Assembly: GCF_022695595.1 (NCBI RefSeq)
Contig: NZ_CP074380.1
Coordinates: forward strand, 62,001 to 126,000
DNA: 64,000 bases
Origin: Streptomyces sp. MST-110588
GTDB lineage: Bacteria; Actinomycetota; Actinomycetes; Streptomycetales; Streptomycetaceae
Reading direction: 5' to 3'
Shown: one piece after another, positions 17,617 to 26,079 of the stretch
Layout of the letters: every line of letters begins with the position of its first letter
Numbering within the stretch: position 1 is the stretch's first letter
Position numbers and translations under genes: made by a program
The notes under the pieces: model-generated
Told to the model about the DNA's origin: nothing
Seen by the model: the letters and a program-made list of their open reading frames with translations, nothing else
Database searches by the model: none

Positions 17617-17808
17617 CGTCCGCACCTTTCCGAGGTCGCCTGGTCTGTGCCCCCTCAACACTGACGGGGCACCGGGCCGGCCGCCGCGGTGGACCGACCG
17701 TGCCCTCCCCGGTCAACCGGAGTTCGGGCCGGGAAGTTACGCCGAACGCGGCACGTAACACGTAAATAGCACGATCCCATCCGGCACCGGACCCGGGCGA
17801 CGGCACTC

Positions 17809-17847
17809 CACCCTTCGGCCTGCTGCCGGGCAGCAGGCCGAAGGGTG
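17809..17847. other. perfect 19-bp hairpin with 1-base loop
   Basis: The arm CACCCTTCGGCCTGCTGCC is followed by one G and its exact complement. It sits in the 308-bp gap upstream of the six-gene operon and of the divergent hypothetical gene, so no gene seen here ends into it. It could be a leftover terminator, an attenuator in the leader of the operon or a large operator. Confidence 0.7.
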
Positions 17848-17858
17848 ACTGCGGGGTC

Positions 17859-17878
17859 TACTCATGCCCGTCTGAGTA
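17859..17878. promoter_or_regulatory. inverted repeat TACTCA-N8-TGAGTA upstream of the six-gene operon
   Basis: Six-base perfect arms with an 8-base spacer, 47 bases before the KAS III start. A plausible operator for the operon; the regulator is not in the immediate neighbourhood. Confidence 0.45.
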
Positions 17879-17924
17879 CGGGAGCTCAGGCGGGCCGCCG
17901 AGGCAGGCTCGTAGCGTCCACGGC

Positions 17925-18962
17925 ATGCATAAAGATCATTCGCCGTATGGTCCGGCTGGTCCGGCTCGTCGGGTGGGAATCACCGCGGTGGCCTCCTGCC
18001 TGCCGCATCGTGTGGTGACCTCGCGGCACTTGGAGGAGCGGATCGTGGCCGTCTCCGGGGTGCAGGTTCCGGAGGGGTTGGTGGAGCGGGCCACGGGCAT
18101 CGTTTCCCGGCGGGCGGCCGAGGAGGGTGAGTACGCCTCGACGTTCGCCGTACGCGCGGCGCGCACGGCGCTCGGGCGGGCCGGGCTGGCGCCGTTCGAC
18201 ATCGACCTGCTGGTCTTCGCCTCGGCCACCCGGGACATGGTGGAGCCGGCGACCGCGCACGTGGTGCAGGCCGAGCTGGGGTCCAGGGCGCATGCCGTGG
18301 ATGTGACCAACGCGTGCAACAGCTTTCTGAACGGCATCGATGCGGCGCGGGCGATGATCCTGGCCGGCCGGGCGCGCCGGGCCCTGGTCGTCACCGGGGA
18401 GACACCCAGCCGCGCGGTACGGCACGCGCCCGCCGGCCCGGAGGAGTTCCGGGCCGGATTCGCCGGTTACACCTTCGGCGACGCGGGGGCGGCCGTCGTC
18501 CTCCAAGCGGTGGAAAGCGGCGGGATCCTGGACGTGGACACCGAGACGCACTCCGAACACTGGGAGGTCGGTGGGATCTTCGGTGGCGGGTCGCGTCATC
18601 CCCGCGGGGAGGAGCACACCTATTTCCGCGGTGACGGAAGCGAGCTGCGCGAGGTGTTCGAGAAGGTCGGTACGTCGGTGCTCGACCGGATGCGGCAGCG
18701 TACGGGCCTGGAGTGGGGCGACTTCGCGCACATCCTCGTCCACCAGGTGACGGTCCCGTACCTGGAGCGCTTCGTGGAGGTCGCCGGGGTGCCGCGGGAC
18801 CGGCTCGTGGTCACCGTCCCGTACCTCGGCAACCTGGCCAGCGCCACCCTCGGTGTGCAGCTCGACCTCGTCCACGAGCCGCTGCGGTCCGGTGACCGGG
18901 TTCTGTTCGTGGGCCTGGGCGGCGGTGTGAGCATCATGACGATGGTCTGGGAGAAGGCGTGA
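17925..18962 (+). CDS. 3-oxoacyl-ACP synthase III family protein, OleA-like
   Basis: A thiolase-superfamily condensing enzyme of 345 aa and first gene of the operon. The triad is Cys131 (VTNACNSFLNG), His273 (LVHQVTVPY) and Asn303 (LGNLASATLG). The Cys-His spacing is 142 and His-Asn is 30, as I recall for Xanthomonas OleA (C143, H285, N315) and unlike FabH (132 and 30). Glu107 in DMVEPAT lies near where OleA has its catalytic Glu. OleA-type enzymes join two acyl chains head to head into a beta-keto acid. With a reductase and AMP-ligase in the same operon this is the more likely role; a FabH-like starter-unit role is the alternative. Confidence 0.85.
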   Translation: MHKDHSPYGPAGPARRVGITAVASCLPHRVVTSRHLEERIVAVSGVQVPEGLVERATGIVSRRAAEEGEYASTFAVRAARTALGRAGLAPFDIDLLVFASATRDMVEPATAHVVQAELGSRAHAVDVTNACNSFLNGIDAARAMILAGRARRALVVTGETPSRAVRHAPAGPEEFRAGFAGYTFGDAGAAVVLQAVESGGILDVDTETHSEHWEVGGIFGGGSRHPRGEEHTYFRGDGSELREVFEKVGTSVLDRMRQRTGLEWGDFAHILVHQVTVPYLERFVEVAGVPRDRLVVTVPYLGNLASATLGVQLDLVHEPLRSGDRVLFVGLGGGVSIMTMVWEKA

Positions 18963-19699
18963 GCGCGCTGTGGGTGGTGGTGCCCGCGCACCAGGAGGCC
19001 GCCCGTATCGGCGGCACGCTCAAGGCTCTGGCGGCCCAGCGCGACCGGGACTTCACGCTGGTGGTCGTCGACAACGCCTCGACGGACGACACCGCGGCCC
19101 TTGCCCGCGAGTTCGCCCGCCGGGCGCCCTTTGAGGTCCATGTGCTGCACGAGCCGGAGAAGGGGGTGGGCTGCGCGGTCGACACCGGGTTCCGGTACGC
19201 GATCGGGCACGGGGCGGCGCTGCTGGCCCGTACGGACGCCGACTGTCTGCCGCACCCCGGCTGGACGGCCGCTGCCCGCGGTGCTCTGGGGCGCGGGGCC
19301 GGGCTGGTGTGCGGACGCATCGATGCCCGGCGTGACGAGCACGGGCCGTTCGGGCGTGCCGTCTTCCGTCTCCTCGTACGTACAGCGGCGCTGTTCGGGC
19401 GGCTGCGCCCCGCCCACCGGCGCCGCCACGGCTACCTGGCGCCCTACCGGATGCACGCCGGCAACAACATGGCCGTCACCGCCAGGCTCTACGAAGCCGT
19501 CGGCGGGATGCCGCGCCGCCCCTCCCCCACCGACCGGCTCTTCTTGAACCGGGTACGCCGCCATACCACCGCCATCGTCCACGCCCGCGACATGGTGGTG
19601 GAGAACTCCACCCGGCGCCTTGCCGCGTACGGCCTGATCGGCACCGCCCGCTGGTACCTGGACCGGGGCCCGGGCCGGCACGGGGAGGACCCTCGCTGA
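18959..19699 (+). CDS. family 2 glycosyltransferase
   Basis: A GT-A type transferase of 246 aa. It opens LWVVVPAHQEAARIGGTLKA, has LVVVDNASTDDTAALAREF and the nucleotide-binding DxD in LARTDADCLPHPGW. It has no clear membrane anchor. The nucleotide sugar and acceptor are unknown. It overlaps the KAS III gene by GTGA and the ligase gene by TGATG. A paralogue is the fourth gene of the same operon, which suggests two sugar transfers or two related acceptors. Confidence 0.85.
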   Translation: MSALWVVVPAHQEAARIGGTLKALAAQRDRDFTLVVVDNASTDDTAALAREFARRAPFEVHVLHEPEKGVGCAVDTGFRYAIGHGAALLARTDADCLPHPGWTAAARGALGRGAGLVCGRIDARRDEHGPFGRAVFRLLVRTAALFGRLRPAHRRRHGYLAPYRMHAGNNMAVTARLYEAVGGMPRRPSPTDRLFLNRVRRHTTAIVHARDMVVENSTRRLAAYGLIGTARWYLDRGPGRHGEDPR

Positions 19700-21172
19700 T
19701 GCTCGACGCACTGACGCACACACTGCGGCGTGCCCCCGGCCGGCCCGCCGTGCTGGGTACCACCCGGTCCGGGGCCCCGCGTACCAAGGCCACCTGTGGC
19801 GATCTGGCCGATCTCGCCGACCGTTACGCCGCGGCCCTGCGCGCGCGGGGCACCGGGCGGGGCAGCACCGTCGGGGTCGCCGTCCGGCCCGGTCCCGGGG
19901 CGCTGGCCGTGCTGCTCGCCGTGCACCGGCTCGGTGCGCGGGCCGCGGTGCTCGACCCCGGCGCCGGGCCGGAGGTGCTGCGGGCCCGGCTGGCCCTGGC
20001 CCGCCCCCATCTCGTACTCGCCGATGCCGCCGCCCAGGCGGTCGCCGGCTGGGCCCGGCCGCTCGCCCGCCGGGCCGGCCTGGCGCTGCCGGATCTCGCC
20101 GGGCTGGGGACCGTTGTCACGGTCGGCCGCCGGCTGCCCGGCTGCGCCCCTGTACTGGACACCGGCCTCCCGACAGCGGGCCTGCCCCCGGCGGTGGACG
20201 AGGACGGTGACGCGGTCATCGTCTTCACCTCGGGCACCACCTCACGGCCCCGCGCGGTGGTGCACACCCGCGCCTCCCTGGCCGCGGGCATGGCCACCGT
20301 GACGGATCTGGTACGGCCCCGGGCCGGCCGGCCCGTTCTCGGCGGCACCTTCTTCGTCCTGGTGCCGTCCCTGGCGAGCGGCGCGCCGGTCGCCCTGCCC
20401 GCCCGCTCCCCCCGCGTCCTGGTACGGCAGATGCGCCGGCTCTCCCCGCAGGCCACCTACCTGACGCCGCCGCAGCTCCGGGCCGCACTGGCGGCGGGGG
20501 CGCGGTTCGGCGGGCGGGTGTGGACCGGGTCCGCCCCGGCCGGTGCCGAACTGCTCACGCGCGTGAAGGAGGCCGGGGCGCAGGAGGCATGGGGCGTGTA
20601 CGCGCTCACCGAGCTGTTTCCCGCCGCCGCCGTCGAACAGGCCGCCAAGGCGGCCTTCACCGGCCACGGCGACCTGGTCGGAGCACCGCTGCCGGGCGTT
20701 GGGGCCAAGATCGGCGAGACGGGCGAGCTGCTGCTGTCCGGTTTGGCCGCCCGGACCGGTATCTCGGCCAGGAGCCGGACCCGTGGGTGGCCACCGGCGA
20801 CCGGGCGCGCCTGGAGGACGGCCGGATCGTGCTGGCGGGCCGCTGCAAGGACATGGTGCTCAGGAAGGCGGAGAACATCTACCCGGGCCTGTACGAGGGC
20901 TCGTTGCACGTGCCCGGTGTGGAACTGGCGCTGCTGGTCGGCGTCCCGGCCGGGGACGGCGACGAGCGCCTGGTGGCGGTGGTCCAGCCGCGCCGCGGGC
21001 GGATCCGGCGCGGCTGCGCGCCGCCTTGCGGGCGCCGTTGGCGCGGATGGGGTCGGCCCGGCCCGACGCCCTGCTGTTCGCGGACATCCCGCTGTCGGGC
21101 CGCTCCCGCAAGCCGGACCGTGCGGCGGCCTCGCGGCTGGCCCGGGCACGTCTGGAGGGCCGCGGCCGATGA
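19699..21172 (+). pseudogene. AMP-dependent acyl-CoA synthetase/ligase, OleC-like (two frameshifts)
   Basis: An adenylating enzyme of about 490 aa when the frames are joined. The first frame holds the nucleotide motif VIVFTSGTTSRPRAVVHTRA and the GVYALTELFP motif. From about 20755 the second frame has VATGDRARLEDGRIVLAGR and KDMVLRKAENIYPGLYEG. From about 20998 the third frame has RLRAALRAPLARMGSARPDA and the late Lys loop LSGRSRKPDR, then stops at 21170-21172, overlapping the next start (ATGA). Both breaks are single-base losses in GC runs. If the left frame is simply read on, it fuses falsely to the next glycosyltransferase. In the Ole pathway OleC closes a beta-lactone from the beta-hydroxy acid; here this is inference. 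Confidence 0.85.
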
Positions 21173-21948
21173 CCGTCCCGCCTGCGCCCGGTGGCGCGTT
21201 GTGGGTGGTGGTGCCCGCTTTCAACGAGGCCGCCGTCCTCAGTGGTGCCCTGTCCGCCCTCGCCGCCCAGAGCGACACCTCCTTCTCCCTCGTCGTGGTC
21301 GACAACGCCTCCACCGACGCCACCCCGGGCATCGTGCGCCGTTTCGCCGGTACGGCCCCCTTTCCGGTCCACCTCGTCCACGAGGGACAGCCGGGCGCCG
21401 GCGCCGCCGCCGACACCGGGTTCCGTCACGCCATCGCCCACGGCGCGGCCTACCTGCTGCGTACGGACGCCGACTGCCTGCCGGCCCGGCACTGGACCGC
21501 CGCCGCCAAGGCCGAGTTCCAACGCGGAACCGAGATGGTGTGCGGGCGCAGCCTGCCGCGTCCGGACGAGGCTCCCTCGCTCGCCGAGCGGTATCTGCTG
21601 CCGGCGGTGGTGCGGATCACCGCGCTGTACGGGCGCTACCGCGCGGCTCACCGCCACCCGCGCTACCGCGCCCCGTACGTACTGTGCCACGGCCACAACC
21701 TCGGCATCACCGCCGAGCTGTACCTGCGGTGCGGCGGTGCGCCGCGCATCCCGCTGGAAGGGCCGCCCGAGGACGTGGTCCTGCTCAACCGGGCCCGTGA
21801 GCACAGCGACCGCGTCGCACGGGCGGAGGGGATGGTCGTTCACCACAGTCTGCGGCGGCTGCGGGCCTGGGGCGCGCGCCGGACCCTGCTGTGGTGCTGG
21901 GACCGCCGCTACCGCCCCGCCGACCCACGAAAGGTGCATGTCAGGTGA
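21169..21948 (+). CDS. family 2 glycosyltransferase (paralogue of the second operon gene)
   Basis: A 259-aa GT-A transferase with the same plan as the earlier GT2. LWVVVPAFNEAAVLSGALSA, LVVVDNASTDATPGIVRRF, LRTDADCLPARHW (DxD) and HRHPRYRAPYVLCHGHNLG are visible. Conserved stretches line up over the whole length with its paralogue, so one arose by duplication. The true start is the ATG at 21169, inside the longer fused frame. It is coupled to the ligase (ATGA) and to the P450 (GTGA). Confidence 0.85.
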   Translation: MTVPPAPGGALWVVVPAFNEAAVLSGALSALAAQSDTSFSLVVVDNASTDATPGIVRRFAGTAPFPVHLVHEGQPGAGAAADTGFRHAIAHGAAYLLRTDADCLPARHWTAAAKAEFQRGTEMVCGRSLPRPDEAPSLAERYLLPAVVRITALYGRYRAAHRHPRYRAPYVLCHGHNLGITAELYLRCGGAPRIPLEGPPEDVVLLNRAREHSDRVARAEGMVVHHSLRRLRAWGARRTLLWCWDRRYRPADPRKVHVR

Positions 21949-23084
21949 CCGTTTCCCCGGCTGCCGTCCGCGCGGCCCGCCGCCGTGACCGGCGGGTGTA
22001 CACCCGTTCCCACCCGCTGTTGTTCGCCTTGCTCGCGGCGGCCCGCCGCAGGCCCGTGACCCGACTGGGCAGGGCGGTGCTGGTGCACGACGCGGCACCG
22101 TACCGGCACGCCCTCACCCGTATCCCCCTGGACCGTACCGCCGCCGGTACGACCGGAGGCGCGGCGCGTGAACTGTCCACGGCCGACGTGCTGTTCGACC
22201 AGGAAGGCGGCGGGCACCGGGGCGCCCGCCGGACGCTGGCCGAGGACCTCTCGGCGGCCGGCGTGGAGCGGCTGCGCCCGGTGTGGCAGGAGGCTCTGGG
22301 GCGCCATCTGGCTCCGCTCGCCGAGGGCCGCGACGTCGATCTGGTCCCGCTGGCCCGGGAGCTGGCCGCGGTCGGCGTCTGCACGCTGCTGGGCAGTGCC
22401 GCCGATCCGCACGCCGTCGCCGTGGCGGCGGGCGAGGCCGCGGCAGCCGCGGTACGCGACCATCTGCCCGGCCCCCGCCTGCCGGGCGCCCGACGGGCGG
22501 CGGCCACGGCCACGGCCCGGCTGGAGACGCTGCTGTCCACCGGTACGGACGGCCGGGCCGGACTGCGGGCGATGCTCGCCGTGGCCGCGGTCAACACCAG
22601 CGTCGCCGCACTGCCGCGCGCCGCCGCGTGGTGCGCGGACGCCGGACTGTGGGACCAGGCGGCCGACGACCGGTTGCGGCCGGCCCTGGTCACCGAGCTG
22701 CTGCGGGTCACCGCGCCGTCGCCGCTGCTGCCCCGTGCCGCAGCCGCCGACGCCGACCTCGGCGGCTGCCCGGTACGCAAGGGGGACCGGCTGATCCTGG
22801 TGGCCCGGCACGCCGTACGCGCACACCTCCAGCCCCCCGACGCCCGCCGTCCGGCACCGCCCGCCGTGGCCCAGCTCGTCTTCGGCGCCGGCCCGCACGC
22901 CTGCCCGGGCGCCCGGCTGGCCCGCGCCCAGCTCGAAGACGTCCTGGCCGCGCTCGCCCCCCACCGCCCCGCCGTGACCGGCGCCCGCGTCGACCGCGGT
23001 GCGGCGCTGCCCGGCTGGCGTTCCCTGACCGTCCGGGCGGCCGGCCGCCACGAGTCCGCGGCCCGCTTTGAGGAGGATCGATGA
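21945..23084 (+). CDS. cytochrome P450
   Basis: A P450 of 379 aa. The haem loop is LVFGAGPHACPGARLARAQ with the Cys ligand, and the ExxR is in TELLRVTAP. The oxygen-binding I-helix reads VAAVNTSVAALP: it lacks the usual acid-Thr pair, so oxygen activation may be unusual (peroxygenase-like or non-oxidative chemistry). It starts with GTG at 21945, which overlaps the GT2 stop, rather than the longer in-frame start upstream. It is coupled to the SDR gene (ATGA). Probable role: tailoring the operon product. Confidence 0.85.
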   Translation: MTVSPAAVRAARRRDRRVYTRSHPLLFALLAAARRRPVTRLGRAVLVHDAAPYRHALTRIPLDRTAAGTTGGAARELSTADVLFDQEGGGHRGARRTLAEDLSAAGVERLRPVWQEALGRHLAPLAEGRDVDLVPLARELAAVGVCTLLGSAADPHAVAVAAGEAAAAAVRDHLPGPRLPGARRAAATATARLETLLSTGTDGRAGLRAMLAVAAVNTSVAALPRAAAWCADAGLWDQAADDRLRPALVTELLRVTAPSPLLPRAAAADADLGGCPVRKGDRLILVARHAVRAHLQPPDARRPAPPAVAQLVFGAGPHACPGARLARAQLEDVLAALAPHRPAVTGARVDRGAALPGWRSLTVRAAGRHESAARFEEDR

Positions 23085-23998
23085 CGACCATCGCCGTCAC
23101 CGGGGCCAGTGGCTTCTGCGGCTCCCACGTCGCCCTGGCCGCCGCTGCCGGCGGCGCCGACGTCCTGTGCGTGGGACGGCGCCGCGGACCCGTCGGCCGG
23201 CACGTGCCCTGGGACGCCGCGCGGCACGCGCCGGACCTGTCCGGCGCCGACCTCGTCGTGCACTGCGCGGCGGCGGTCGGCGACCCGGTGCCCGGCTCCC
23301 CGGCCGAAGCCACCATGCACGCGGTCAACGTCGAGGGCACCGCCCGGCTGCTGGACGCCGCCGCCGGGCGGCCGGTGGTGTGGGTGAGCAGCGCCAGCGT
23401 GTACGCGCCGGAGCCCGGCCGCAGCCGGATCACCGAAGACCATCCGGTGCGCGGGCAGTTGAACGCCTACGGCCGTACCAAGGCCGAGGGCGAGGCCCTG
23501 GCGCTGGCCGCCGGGGCCGTGGTGCTGCGACCGCGCGCGGTGTACGGGCCCGGCGACCCGCATCTGGTGCCCCGGCTGCTGTCCCGCGTCCGCGCGGGGG
23601 TGCTGCTGCTGCCCGGCCGCGACGTGCGCCTGAGCCTGACGGCCGTGGAGAACCTCGCCGACGCGTGCCTGGCCGCCGCCCACTGGCCGCCGGGCGCCTA
23701 CAACATCGCCGACCCGGCGCCGTACCGGCGTGACGCGGCCCTACGCGCCGTCCTGCACGCCCACGGCATACGAGCGCACCTGGCCCACCTTCCGCGGTCC
23801 GTCGCCCACGGCGCGGCCGGCGCGGCCCAGAGGCTGTCCCGTCTGCGCCCGCACACCGCTCCCGCGCTGACGCACTACGCCGTCGACCAACTGGCGCACA
23901 GCGTCGTCCTGGACGTGTCCAGGGCCGAACGGCAAGGCTGGCGGGCGCGGCGCTCCTTGCGGGACTACACCAAGGGGCTGGGCCGGTCCGGACCGTGA
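23081..23998 (+). CDS. NAD-dependent epimerase/dehydratase (extended SDR), OleD-like
   Basis: A Rossmann enzyme of 305 aa. The cofactor loop is IAVTGASGFCGSHVALA, the Ser is in VWVSSASVYAP and the Tyr-Lys pair in LNAYGRTKAEGEAL. This is the 3-beta-HSD/OleD type of extended SDR. In Ole systems the enzyme reduces the beta-keto acid made by OleA. It is the last gene of the coupled operon; a GGTCCGGACC palindrome touches its stop. It could instead act on a nucleotide sugar for the two glycosyltransferases. Confidence 0.85.
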   Translation: MTTIAVTGASGFCGSHVALAAAAGGADVLCVGRRRGPVGRHVPWDAARHAPDLSGADLVVHCAAAVGDPVPGSPAEATMHAVNVEGTARLLDAAAGRPVVWVSSASVYAPEPGRSRITEDHPVRGQLNAYGRTKAEGEALALAAGAVVLRPRAVYGPGDPHLVPRLLSRVRAGVLLLPGRDVRLSLTAVENLADACLAAAHWPPGAYNIADPAPYRRDAALRAVLHAHGIRAHLAHLPRSVAHGAAGAAQRLSRLRPHTAPALTHYAVDQLAHSVVLDVSRAERQGWRARRSLRDYTKGLGRSGP

Positions 23999-24330
23999 GG
24001 AGAGCACTCGCGCCGGTACGGGCGCGGCACGCCGGGCCCCTGCCTGCTCGCCGAACGGCGGTGCACTGAGCAGGCGTTGCGGGCCTCGTCCCACCACGGC
24101 GCGTCGCGGTGGTGGGACATCCGGCGCCCCAGGAGAAGGGTCGCGGCCAGGCAGCAGCAGCCGACCACGGCCGGCGGACCGGGCAGCGGCAGCAGCTTGC
24201 GCGAGACCGCCACGGCGCTCCGACGGCCGACCAGGGGCATCGGCAGGAAGTTGAGCAGCACGATCACGCCGGCCGTGCTTCCGTACTCCCGCAGCGGCGC
24301 CACACGGGCCCGGACCGTACGGACGGACAC
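23965..24330 (-). CDS. possible small membrane protein after barstar
   Basis: A GTG two bases after the barstar stop opens 121 codons. The first 65 hold two hydrophobic stretches (STAGVIVLLNFLPMPLV and AVVGCCCLAATLLLG). The rest is Arg/Pro-rich and overlaps the SDR end on the other strand, so it may be only partly real. No family recognised. The 334 bases between the SDR and barstar hold nothing else. Confidence 0.3.
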   Translation of the reverse strand: MSVRTVRARVAPLREYGSTAGVIVLLNFLPMPLVGRRSAVAVSRKLLPLPGPPAVVGCCCLAATLLLGRRMSHHRDAPWWDEARNACSVHRRSASRQGPGVPRPYRRECSPHGPDRPSPLV

Positions 24331-24332
24331 CG

Positions 24333-24740
24333 TCAGCGCGCTGTCGCCGCACAGGGAAGCCGCAGAACGCCAGGGGCCCGCTCTTCGAAGATCTCGACCA
24401 ACCAGTCGAAGACGGTCCTTCCACGCCCTTCGCGCGCCGCGGCCAGATCGGCACCGACTGCCGGACGACCCGTGGGGTGGCAGCGCGCCCAGCGGATCTC
24501 AAGCTGTCGAACGGTCTCCGGATACCCCAGATACTCGCGCGAGACCTGATGGTCCCTCCACTCGACCATGTAGTCGTCGGTGTCGGGGGCTCCGGGCCCA
24601 CCGCTCAGGCAGTCCGCGAGGGCGTCGAGGTTCCGGCCGAAGTGGTGGCGGCCGGGGCCGTCGAACGCCTCCATCAGGACCTGCCAGAAGTCCTCCAGTG
24701 TCCGGATCCGGGTGCCGTCGAGCACGTATGCCGCTGTCAT
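24333..24740 (-). CDS. barstar-family protein (ribonuclease inhibitor-like)
   Basis: A 135-aa barstar-like protein. The fold marks are YVLDGTRIRTLEDFWQVLME, HHFGRNLDALADCLSGGPG and the acidic helix-2 region that in true barstar plugs the RNase active site. Barstar binds and blocks barnase-type RNases in the cytoplasm. No RNase gene lies beside it; such orphan barstars are frequent in Streptomyces and may guard against RNase-type toxins from neighbours. Confidence 0.85.
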   Translation of the reverse strand: MTAAYVLDGTRIRTLEDFWQVLMEAFDGPGRHHFGRNLDALADCLSGGPGAPDTDDYMVEWRDHQVSREYLGYPETVRQLEIRWARCHPTGRPAVGADLAAAREGRGRTVFDWLVEIFEERAPGVLRLPCAATAR

Positions 24741-24833
24741 GATCCGCAGAATACGGCCCCCTCGACGACCCCGCCCTCATGGGTCACCTGGGCCCCGGAG
24801 ACGGTGACGGGACGTCCTCGCGGACCCGCGCGT

Positions 24834-25862
24834 TCATGACGGCCCTGTGGTCCGGAACCGGGTCAGGACCCGCTCGGCCTCGTCCATCATCTCCTGGACG
24901 ATGTTCCCGGCGGGCCGTACGTCGTGGACGAGGCCGACGCCCTGCCCCATCAGCCAGGGCATCTCCTCCCAGTCCGCCTCCGTACCCGGCACCGGCGGCA
25001 GCACGTTGAACTTGCGCAGCACGGTCCGTTCGCCCTGGAAGACCGTGGTGCCGACCTGCTCCAGCGTGTCACGGTCGGCCGGCACCTGGTCCAGCCGGTC
25101 GTGCCACTGGGCCACCACACGGTCGCGCTGCACCCGCATCGGGTTGAAGTCCGGCCATTCGGGGCCGAAGACCGCCGTACGGATCGTGTCCTCCCCCTGG
25201 GAAGCGATCAGCCGCCGGTGGTGCTCGGGATGCACCTGGGCCTCCTGCGAGGCGACGAGCCGGGTGCCCACCCACACGCCGTCCGCCCCCAGGCACAGCG
25301 CCGCCGCCACCTGGCGTCCGTCGGTGATCCCGCCCGCGGCCAGGACCAGCGCCCGCTGCCCCACGGCGTCCACGACGGCGGGCACACCGACCATGGTGGG
25401 CAGACCGCCGTAGTTGTGCCCGCCGGCCTCCCAGCCCTGCGCGACGACGACTTCCACCCCGTCCGCCACGGCGCGCCCGGCCGCGTCGGCGGAGCCGACC
25501 TGCTCCCACACCGACACCCCGGCCGCGCGGAGCTGTTCGATCTGCTCGGCCGGCGGGTGCCCCCAGTGGTAGGAGACGATCGGCACCCGTTCCCCGGCGC
25601 AGACCCGGACGTGCTCGGCGTTGTCGAAGTACGTGATCAGGTTGACGTGGAACGGTGCCTGCCCCGCGCCCGCCCGGATCTCGCGGATGACCTGCCGGAG
25701 GCGGTCGGCGGGCATGAGGGCGGCCCCCACCGCGCCGATGCCGCCCGCGTTGCAGACGGCCACCGCCAGATCCGAGGTCCCGCCCGCGAAGGCCATGCCC
25801 GCGCAGGCGAAGGGGTAGGGAGCGGCGAACTTCTCGGTCAGCCTGGTGGACAGCACCCCCAT
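24834..25862 (-). CDS. nitronate monooxygenase (2-nitropropane dioxygenase family)
   Basis: An FMN TIM-barrel enzyme of 342 aa. The marks are YPFACAGMAFAGGTSDLAVA, GGIGAVGAALM, VVVAQGWEAGGHNYGG with the catalytic His, and LAAGGITDGRQVAAALCLGA with the phosphate loop. It oxidises nitroalkane anions such as propionate-3-nitronate, or in relatives reduces enoyl substrates. The ATG at 25862 is preferred: GGGAGGG lies before it and it aligns with the family N-terminus. It stands alone. Confidence 0.88.
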   Translation of the reverse strand: MGVLSTRLTEKFAAPYPFACAGMAFAGGTSDLAVAVCNAGGIGAVGAALMPADRLRQVIREIRAGAGQAPFHVNLITYFDNAEHVRVCAGERVPIVSYHWGHPPAEQIEQLRAAGVSVWEQVGSADAAGRAVADGVEVVVAQGWEAGGHNYGGLPTMVGVPAVVDAVGQRALVLAAGGITDGRQVAAALCLGADGVWVGTRLVASQEAQVHPEHHRRLIASQGEDTIRTAVFGPEWPDFNPMRVQRDRVVAQWHDRLDQVPADRDTLEQVGTTVFQGERTVLRKFNVLPPVPGTEADWEEMPWLMGQGVGLVHDVRPAGNIVQEMMDEAERVLTRFRTTGPS

Positions 25863-26079
25863 GACGGTTCCCTCCCGAAGCTCGGGCCGGCTAACGACAC
25901 CACACCCAGCGGGCAGCATCCGGGCACCGCGCCATGTTCACCGCACCGGTGTCCGTCCCGCAGGTTCCCACCGGGGCAGCAGGAAGCCAGGGTCTTAACT
26001 CCCCCGGGCCGGGCCTGAGTTCACGATCCGTAGCCGGGCTGCCGGGTACGGGAAGCCGGCGTACCCCACCCCGTAGCGG

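Noticed and set aside
19699..21948. A single 749-aa reading frame across the ligase and the second GT2
   Set aside because: It is a false fusion. From about 20755 the frame is Arg/Pro-rich shadow sequence, while the other two frames carry the ligase motifs and the GT2 has its own start and overlap at 21169.
24333..24740. Toxin-antitoxin pair from barstar and the next small ORF
   Set aside because: The small ORF has hydrophobic stretches and no RNase motif; no barnase-like gene is adjacent.
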